The notes below the pieces were generated by a model that saw only the letters and a list, made by a program, of their open reading frames with translations, had not been told where the DNA came from and did not search any database. Position numbers and translations under genes: made by a program. A DNA stretch of 64,000 nucleotides from Nymphaea colorata (lineage: Eukaryota > Streptophyta > Magnoliopsida > Nymphaeales > Nymphaeaceae): assembly GCF_008831285.2 (NCBI RefSeq), contig NC_045141.1:10962106-11026105 (forward strand). Reading direction: 5' to 3'. Below are positions 56,810 to 64,000 of this stretch, in pieces. How positions within the stretch are numbered: the stretch's first letter is position 1; every line of letters begins with the position of its first letter.

Positions 56810-58450
56810 ACTAGGGGGGAGGATCTAATACGGCCCATCCCCTGCTCGACCGCAATGGTGGAGAGACGGCCGCATCCACCCCACTGTAGAGTCGCAGTCT
56901 AACCCCGCTCAGACATAGTGACTGTGAGGCACCCGAGAGGAGGGAGGTTATATTCCAACAGCTCCCTATTCGCTGGCCAAGAAGGGTGCCGAGGATGGTC
57001 GGCCACGAGTAAGTATAGGTGAGAGGGCGAGAGGCTAGTGAGGTTAGCCTTGCGGGTGATGGACACATGCCACAACAGCGTGACGCAAGTGAGGCTAATG
57101 TAAGGGATGAGGCACCATACGGCCAGGCTAGGGTCGTGCAGATGCCCGAGTGGGCAGTGTTTAGCCAAATGAGGCTAACTCCGGCCCAAGTTTGCCAAAA
57201 AAGCTGACCCCAGCCATGACTCAACTAGGACGGACTGGGAGTAGAGAGAGAGCAAGACTCGGGCTGCTTGAAGTGGGACACGTCTGTCGATGACGCGAGA
57301 CACGCCGAGTAGCTGAGGATGCAATGGCAGGGCACGCCTTGGACACGGCAACAAGATCTCGAGCAGGACTTGTCTTCGTGTAGAGCGGGACACCCGAGCT
57401 GAGGAGGACACGTCGGTGGGAACTAGAGGGAATCGGGTCAGGTTTTGTCAGATGGGTTGGACCCGTCAGTTTGTAAGACCGATTCGGGAGGGTAACCGCA
57501 CACACATCTTGTTTAGGGTCATTTTTAGGTTCCAGGATAGAACCCATATAAACTGCTTCTTGAGTCAGTTTTGGACCTGGGTCTCCGATCGAATCTGGGT
57601 GAGTTTTTTTAGCCTACCTGGCTCAACAAGCCGGACCCGGTTGTCGAACCGAGTTGACGGGCAGATAGCTCATGTGTATGAGGCCGCCAGCACTCGTCTT
57701 CCTCCTCCCTACGCGATAAAAGGGAGGAGCTCGAAGTCTTCTCTGCTGAATATTCAATCAAATTGTAAACTCCATCTTCAAAGAAATTTTCAAATGGATC
57801 TTGGCGTCCACTCGGTAGTGATTTGCTCAATGTATAGCCAATCTTGAATGGACTATTCTTTTACCCCGAAAACTCCATAAACTGGTGTTCTCCAACCGAA
57901 AGTGTGGCTCTTCTTTGGAGAGCCTTTGGAGGCTGACGTACCTGGAACGGTTGTTGTTGTTCTTCCGTCGAGGGAGCTCGACCGGTAGATCCTGTAACCA
58001 ACCTATAAAAGCGAAGGGAGAGCTCTGTTTTCCTGCTTTCACCCAGCCACCGGCCTCCCCTGTTTTGGGCTCCTCCTCATGCACTCCCTACTGAGGACAC
58101 TGCCCCATAGTGGATCTCCTTTCTATTGGGCTGAGGAATGGTTTGTTACAAACAATGCATGAATGTATAGATGAATGTGTATGTGTGAGCTGAGAGAAAT
58201 TAACAATTTGCATCGCTCGCACTCTTATAAAATTTAAGGTCTTCCCTAGTTGAGTTGAGTGCTTGTGGTGACCTATCGGGATAGGTCCGATTGTATTATC
58301 ACATGCAGTTGTAGTTAGGCTGTTCTCTAGCCGAGTGAACCATGTACTAGCCTTGTCCCTAGTGTGTTGCTAAGTGAGATCTTGGGCAGCGACGACGCCT
58401 CAACTACACCTCAGTTGCACCTGGGCAGCCCTCGGCGGACCGGCCGCACC
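56810..58450. other. GC-richer unassigned region, possibly LTR-derived
   Basis: Clearly less AT-rich than its surroundings, with repeated gtgaggcta-type phrases (about 57040-57180) that also occur at 61550-61750. This suggests parts of one retroelement family. No open frame (for example 57416-57847) shows recognisable protein character. Confidence 0.4.
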
Positions 58451-58459
58451 ACCTAGCAC

Positions 58460-59261
58460 AACTTTGAAAGGACTCTTCTCAGTGGTACTTGTGTTTTGTA
58501 AATTATAGTAGAACTGCGCCAAGTCTAGTAGGGTCGTTCAATTCTTTTGATTTGTGGTCACATAGTGGCACAAATACTCCTCCAAAATGCAATTAATCTG
58601 CTTGGTTTGGCCTTCGCTTTAAGGACGATTACTGGTTGAAAAGTTCAATTTTGTTTCCAACAACTCAAACAAGCACGTCCAGTGAATCGGGCAGCATGGT
58701 CACTGACTATGTCGATAGGGAGCACCTAATACTTCACCAAATGGGTGAAGAATAGCTTGGCAGCTTGATCAGTCGAAAAAGCTTTTGGGGTAGGGTTGAA
58801 GGTCGCATACTTCGAAAATCGATCAACAATCACTAAGATCGATACCATTCCATCTATAGGCAAACCCATGATAAAATCTAAGAAAACAATTTCCCACGGT
58901 CAGCCTGAGATAGTCTGTCCATCTTATCTTGTTGGCAGACTAGGCAAGTCCGGATGTAATGCTCCATGTCTGCTTCCATCTTCGGCCAGTAGAAAAGCCG
59001 AGCAATCAAAGCCAATGTGTTGTCATGGTTGGGATGGCCAGCCCACGAGATATCAAGCATTTCCCTTAAGGGTTCTTTCTGAATTCCATCGGATAAAGGG
59101 ACGTATATCTGATTCCTTTTTACAAACAAGATCTCATTTTGTAGCCAAAACCATCGGTAGGTGTCTTCCTTTACCAAGTCAATGAGGCATGCCATTGATG
59201 ATGAATCAGTGACAGTAGTTTGCTGAATCCTCTGCATCAAGTTACCAGACAATTGAGACAT
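58460..59261 (-). pseudogene. gypsy integrase remnant
   Basis: The N-terminal zinc-binding domain is clear: GHPNHDNTLALIARLFYWPK then CLVCQQDK, in the block 59261-58878. The catalytic core follows in broken frames (MGLPIDGMVSILVIVDRFSKYA at about 58880-58800, split by the line of decay). Downstream traces of EGQTKQINCILEEYL (about 58610) and DLAQFYYNLQ-like sequence (about 58520) are separated by stops. In life it would insert the DNA copy into the genome. It ends without the C-terminal domain. Confidence 0.8.
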
Positions 59262-59672
59262 TGTCGCTGCAGAGCTGACCGCCTGCCTGCGCTCCTTGGC
59301 TTAGTGTGTCAGCAGTCTGATTGGCTTTATCCGATCGATGCACCATGTCCATGTCAAAATCCGCTAAAAATTCTTGTCAACGTGCTTACTTGGCACTCAG
59401 CCGCTTCTGTAATAGAAAATAGCTATTCGCCACATTGTCTGTCACCATCCTGAAATGCTACCCTACCAGACAGTGTCTCCAAATCCTTTAGCAATGAACA
59501 AATGTTGTTATTTCCTTTTCATGGGCCGTATATCGTCGTTCTGCATCTGACAACTTCTGACTTTCATAAGCCACCGAGTGTATCCTACATCAAGACACCG
59601 CCCAATGCTCGGTCAGATGCATCAGTCTCCACTTCAAATGGCTAACTAAAATTAGGCAAGGGCAAAACAAGC

Positions 59673-60190
59673 TCACTGGTCAATTTCACCTTGAGCAACC
59701 AAAAGGCATTGGCACATTCTGATGATCAGTCCCACGTCCAGTTCTTCTTCAAACAATCTGTCAAGGGCGTCGACGCTTGAGTACCCCACAATGAAGTGGT
59801 GATAATAGTTGGATAGGCCCAAGAAAGACCAAAGTTTCGGCACATTGGTGCGGGCTGGCCAATCAAGAATGGCCTGAACCATTTGCAAATTCATCTCTAC
59901 CTTTCCATGGCTGACGAAATGGCCTAGAAAGGGGACCCTTGGCTGAGCAAATATGCACTTCTCCAGCTTCAAGTATAATTTGTTTTCTCGTAACTTAGAG
60001 AACACTAACTCTAAGTTGTTGGCACAGGACTCAATAGACTGACTATAAATAACAATGTTGTCCAAATACACAACAAACTCATAAATGTAAGGCTGAAACA
60101 CATTATTCATTTAATTACAACATGTGGCCGACACAGTACAAAGCCCAAAGGCATTAGAAGGTACACGAACAGTCCATAACGAGTAATACT
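59673..60190 (-). pseudogene. gypsy reverse transcriptase, N-terminal half deleted
   Basis: The block at 60110-59673 carries YLDNIVIYS, GHFVSHGKVEMN and LWSFLGLSNYYHHFI, the C-terminal part of a gypsy RT. The catalytic YLDD has become YLDN by one G-to-A change (codon at 60059-60057). Just upstream, a degraded version of the RYG-F-FLVMPFGL segment follows within about 20 codons of the protease end. The first half of the RT domain is therefore missing, by an internal deletion at about 60190. Confidence 0.85.
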
Positions 60191-60690
60191 AACCTTTTTC
60201 AGCTGGAAAGGTTGGCTCTTCACGCTTCAATCTATCCTTGAGTTGCAAGGACGATATGACTTTTGTAGTAGCTCTACCTGACACCAACGGAACCAGACAA
60301 GGTATCTTCTCATTTGTAATCATCAACAACTTCAGATGTAGCCAAACTGTCGCCTTGGCTTGGGTGAGGAATTTCACACCTAGCATCACATCGAAATCAT
60401 CAAGTGTGCAGACTGTGAAGTTACACTTACCCAACTAAGGCTTGACTTTTGTCCTGACGGCTTTTGCTTCACCGGCTATTGCCGAATGGACAACATTGAT
60501 AGCTTTCATGTGGCTGGCATTCGGCTTGACTACCAGGCCGAAGTGCTCTACTAGGCGGCTAGCCACAAAATTATAAATCACCCCTATATCCACCAAGGCA
60601 TGCGTGGGGATTTCATTCAACTGGACCTCAACATACATCAACTCAACACTTAAAGTTGTGTCTTTGGGAGGTTGTAGTAGAGTGTTCACC
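60190..60690 (-). pseudogene. gypsy retropepsin-like protease remnant
   Basis: The block 60689-60435 includes ALVDIGVIYNFVASRLVEHF, matching the aspartic protease active-site region, where the usual DTG or DSG is DIG. It is followed by 60434-60189 with TLDDFDVMLGVKFL and PCLVP, the conserved second half. A stop lies between the two. The enzyme would have cleaved the Gag-Pol precursor. Confidence 0.82.
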
Positions 60691-60738
60691 CATCGAAGAG
60701 GGTTCTTGGCACCGGGGCTGCAATGGTGAACACTTTTG

Positions 60739-61280
60739 ACTCATCATTGGGCTCCTAGACGATAACATTCATCTCATTCTTCTGAGGACAATTGCAAATG
60801 AAGCACCCGGAATAACTTGAAAATTTGGAGGGTATTTAGCCCTCCTTCTTACCACCATCTTTCATTTTTGTCGATATACTACTTTTGTGGCCGATTCTTA
60901 GAAGTTTTGTCACTTGACTGTGCACGAAAATCAAAAAGATGGTCGGCTATTGCTAAAGTAGAAGGCAAGTCCTTCACCTCTTGCCAACGGATTTCAGTCA
61001 TCAGGCTCCGGGACGATAGCATTCATCTCTTTCTTCGGAGGACAATCTTACGCATGATGAGGGCATTTGCAAATGAAGCACCTAGAATAACTTGAAATTT
61101 GGAGGGTATTTGGCCCTCCTTCTTCTTACAACCATCTTATGTTTTCGCTGATTTATACTATTTTTATGGCCGATTCTTAGAAGTTTTGCCACTTGACTTT
61201 GCATGAAAATCTAAAAGATGGTCGGCCACTGCTAAAGTAGAAGGCAAGTCATTCACCTCTTGCCAACGGATTTCAGTCTG
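60739..61280. repeat. tandem duplication of ~275 bp in gypsy gag
   Basis: Copy A is about 60739-60999 and copy B about 61000-61279; both end ttgccaacggatttcagtc. Each carries, on the minus strand, the gag C-terminus, with KDLPST and then a zinc knuckle. Copy B has a near-complete CCHC pattern (CFIC...H...CP, one stop inside). Copy A lacks about 21-24 bp that encode the H and last C, so its knuckle is destroyed. Confidence 0.9.
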
Positions 61281-61330
61281 AGCCTACGATTGAAGACCGC
61301 TCAACACCAGTAGTCATCATTACGCTATGG

Positions 61331-61342
61331 GCTCTGATACCA
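61331..61342 (-). promoter_or_regulatory. primer-binding site (initiator tRNA-Met)
   Basis: Minus-strand TGGTATCAGAGC is the 12-base complement of the 3' end of plant initiator tRNA-Met, the usual primer for LTR retrotransposons. It lies 2 nt after a sequence ending TGTAACA (61345), which fits the 3' border of a 5' LTR. Confidence 0.9.
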
Positions 61343-61344
61343 AC

Positions 61345-62240
61345 TGTTACAAGGATGAAAATTTTCCTTCGTTTTCACATGTACGGCGTATGTCTGTATG
61401 CTAGACTTACCATCCAAACCACCACCCGCACAAAACTCAAGGAACAAGGTACAACCAACTTTGCCTCAACTCGAGTACTGATACAGGTCAGCCCAACACT
61501 CTGCTGAGTATGGCCAAAGCCGCTGCCAAAGGCCTTGAAATACAAAGTGAGGCTATGTTTGTTGGTATGGGCACGAATGTGATGCACGTTATGAAGTTGA
61601 GGGAGGTTAACTTCAAGAGGGTTTTCGCCAGGGCTTGCGGTGAGAAACTAAGTGAGGCTACATTTGCGAGTGCAGGGCTAGCTCGCTTGGAGGTTATCGG
61701 CCTGAACATGGCAGCTAGCTCAAGACGCGTTATAAGCCTTGATGAGGCTAAGAGTGCGAGACAAGAGACGGCCTAGTCAGGCAACACCTAGAGGGTTCGG
61801 CAAGATCAGTCATAGTTGAAGACGGTGGGCTAGGTGAACTGGGCACAAGCCCATTCCCTTTTTCAGTGGCCTAAGGCAACCTAACCGAGTTGGGCATGAG
61901 CCCACTTCTATTTCAGCTCTAAGACATTTGATATTGCTTTTACTTTAAGACATTTGCTTATGTATTGGTTTTATTTCTTTGCTTTGTTTGAGTGTCTAAA
62001 TTCGAGACACAAGTTAGAACCGGTTCAGCCTAAGTCTATAAAGGCTGTAACCGAGACATTATACATATGCTTTTGATGAATTAAGATTGATTTTCTCTCT
62101 CATCCTCGTGTGTGGAGAACTTAGCCGCTAGGGCGTGGCCATGAGACACTACACAAATTCTCACCCTTGCTGTGAGATTATGGTCGGTTTCAATCAGAGG
62201 GACGGCGACCGGTTGCCGTCATCGAACAACCCAACAGTGC
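61345..62240. other. LTR-like sequence, possibly two overlapping elements
   Basis: The bases next to the primer-binding site should be the 5' LTR of the minus-strand gypsy element (TGTTACAAGG on the plus strand at 61345). Plus-strand features such as tctataaaggctg (about 62034) followed by a ctctctcatcctcgtgtgtgg stretch also look like a promoter and R/U5 of a plus-oriented LTR. An open frame at 61510-61776 has repeated (t)gaggcta phrases and no known domain. Boundaries are unresolved. Confidence 0.4.
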
Positions 62241-64000
62241 TTTTCCCATCCAATGTGCATTCTCCTTGACCACAGAGGAGTTTAGAGGCCAAGGAAGCAA
62301 GGGGACATGCATAACAGTAGGACAGTTCTGGTGGCGGCGGCCTTTTATCATGTACATTGACCACCGGCGGCTTTCTACAAGAAGCTAAGTACCAAAACTC
62401 CTAGGTGCTTAGGGTAGATTGCTGGTTTACTATCCAAACTTGTTGATCTAACGGGAGGATAACACACGATTTGAGTGACAACTCGTCTAACGTGTGTTTA
62501 GCCCAAACGATTTCATCAAGGCTCAAAGATCTTATCGATTGAGTAGTATTAGAAGAGATCGGGGCATTCAGGTGTCTCTTTGGCAGCCATCTAACACCGG
62601 TTTTTATCTAGGCTAGTCTGCGTTTGATAGCCTATTGCCTTGTTTACTGAATGACCATTGCAAATTTGTTGATTGGACGACAAGCAATTGGGAGAAGGAA
62701 GGAGATCTATCGGCTGTAAATGGCCACTTTAAACCTTGCTGGAACCCGCGACCGACAACCCTATTTAGGCATTGAAATCTGGCGACTCACTAATCCTTTG
62801 AGGACGCGACTGGTACCATTGTGTTCGTCATTGTCTTAGATACATCATACTCAAGTTGGGGGCATTGAGGTGCATTTGGTGGTGGAATCAGTGGCAGAAC
62901 TACAGCGGACTGCACCGGCGACCTTGCCGAAAATCTTGATGAGAATCGGCACATCCCTAACTTCAACTCCAAATTTGGGTGCAATCTTAGTTCTGGTGAT
63001 GCATTCCTAATTTGCTCCTGCATTCGAATTCTTAAATGATTTGATGTGTTGACTAGCTTGGGCAATTTGGGCATTTTGCATTAAGGAGAAGTGGTGGCGT
63101 GAAGAAACCCTAGTGACTTGCTAGGAAGGTGCAACCATGAAGGGAGGAAACACTAGCTTGATTAGGGTTGGAACTTGCCGCCACTTCAAATCCCTTCCTA
63201 AAACGTCTCCAATATTTTAGCGAAGGGAATCTTGCCAACCCAAGGAGGAGGACACGTGGAATGTGGAAGGGGTTGGTCAACAGCTAGCTAGGCGCCAAAG
63301 TTGGAAAAAAAATTGAACGAGATGAGGAGAGGATGCCACGCATCCTTGGAGGATCCCTCGTCTCAAAAGGAGAGTTTGCTTTTCTTGATCGACTCCAACA
63401 ATCTCGAAAGTGGATCTCGCGTTTGGTTCATCGAACTTAGACGTGTCAAGTTAGGGAGGTGAGGGGTTGCCGCGTCACCTTGGTGGGTCCCTCTCGCCTA
63501 ACGTGGAAGGCATCTAGCCCACGAGTGATAATTTTGGAAGGAGGATATCTCGCCACCTTTGTGAGGAATCCTTATCGATCTAGATCCCCAACAAACGTGG
63601 AAGGCAGTTCGTCACCTTGTCCTCTTTGGAAGGAGCTGCCCACACCCTAAACCGGAAGGAGATCTACCGTACCAGCGTGAAGAAGGAAGTCCTACCCTAA
63701 CCGAACGGAGCTTGCCGGACGTGGATCATACCGAAGGACAAACATTGCATGCCAGAGAGGAAGACACGCGTGCGTTGGTGCTTCCAACGCTTGCCTCCCT
63801 CGTTTTCATTTCTTCATTGGGGTCCTATTGTGATTCGGTGAAGTGCATTACTTGAACTATCTATGTCTATTCTTGAGTACTCTTTAATAGATGCATCTTT
63901 TGTTTGAGAAACCATCGTGCATCATAACATTTGCCAAGAGCTCATGGGAATGACGGAGCCAAATTCAACTTGGTGGCTATCGGTGTCCCTATTGCTAGAA
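62241..64000. other. unassigned region to window end
   Basis: GC content is higher than in the AT-rich parts. Phrases such as acgtggaaggc recur (about 63500 and 63594). No supported coding region; open frames at 62790-63074 and 63459-63650 show no domain. It may be retroelement leader DNA. Confidence 0.4.

Larger units (their letters stand above)
58455..61345 (-). mobile_element. decayed Ty3/gypsy retrotransposon
   Basis: Minus-strand order: primer-binding site (61342-61331), gag zinc-knuckle region (about 61280-60740), aspartic protease (about 60690-60190), partial reverse transcriptase (60170-59673), RNase H traces (about 59640-59260), integrase zinc-binding domain (59261-58878) and integrase core (58900-58460). 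The order protease-RT-integrase places it in Ty3/gypsy, not copia. It stops abruptly at about 58455, so the 3' end and 3' LTR were not identified. Multiple stops, a large RT deletion and a catalytic substitution make it inactive. Confidence 0.85.

Noticed and set aside
58142-58460. Possible 3' LTR of the gypsy element (tgttacaaa at 58145)
   Set aside because: Only the first eight bases match the 5' LTR border at 61345; the rest does not align by eye.
61510-61776. 88-codon plus-strand frame with Ala/Met-rich product
   Set aside because: It lies in LTR-like DNA with repeated gaggcta phrases that also occur at 57 kb; no known domain.
1-64000. CRISPR arrays, tRNA and rRNA genes, bacterial operons
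   Set aside because: None was seen on either strand; regular repeats here are microsatellites or two-copy duplications without unique spacers.

Overview
This window looks like nuclear DNA from a flowering plant. It is AT-rich and gene-poor, and holds several kinds of plant transposon remnant (L1-type LINEs, CACTA, hAT, Ty3/gypsy, a long solo LTR, MITEs). Its one complete protein-coding gene belongs to the plant-specific CIPK kinase family, with a GC-rich coding region and an intron in the 5' UTR. I cannot name the species. The GC-rich coding sequence in AT-rich surroundings would suit a monocot but does not prove one. I saw no tRNA, rRNA, CRISPR array or bacterial-type gene.

Layout. 1-4.5 kb: AT-rich non-coding DNA with a complete hAT MITE (843-1020, 8-bp target duplication) and dispersed repeats around (TA)n tracts. 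4.57-10.53 kb: a near full-length minus-strand LINE (LINE-1), with ORF1 (DUF4283-like), endonuclease, reverse transcriptase and zf-RVT, flanked by ~40-bp direct repeats. 10.67-19.26 kb: a CACTA-like block inserted in an older repeat; it holds a second LINE and unidentified minus-strand exons. 19.5-21.7 kb: a third, 5'-truncated LINE. 21.78-24.83 kb: six well-preserved exons of a LepA/EF4 translation GTPase (minus strand), without the start and end of the gene. 25-33 kb: LINE and MITE fragments and microsatellites. 33.54-35.47 kb: the CIPK gene with splice sites and a candidate TATA box. 35.5-44.1 kb: no recognisable gene; two MITEs. 44.12 kb: a CACTA end. 45.05-49.22 kb: a 4.17-kb solo LTR with 5-bp target duplication. 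51.0-51.64 kb: polypyrimidine (CTT)n. 52.3-54.9 kb: an hAT transposase gene with at least three stop codons, with palindromic subterminal-type repeats at 56.45-56.59 kb. 58.45-61.35 kb: a decayed Ty3/gypsy element (minus strand) with primer-binding site, internal deletion and a duplicated gag zinc-knuckle segment. 61.35-64 kb: LTR-like and unassigned DNA.

How it fits together. Only the CIPK locus looks functional: it should encode a Ser/Thr kinase switched on by calcium-bound CBL sensors. The LepA exons keep frame and splice sites but are cut off by a LINE. Most of the rest is a layered record of transposition: an old repeat was interrupted by LINE-1, by the CACTA-like element and by LINE-3, and broken coding regions (TGG to TGA, GAC to AAC) fit long decay by C-to-T change. 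I found no convincing new biological system. The most informative items are the nested-insertion series, the very long solo LTR, the unidentified exons inside the CACTA-like block and the LepA fragment.
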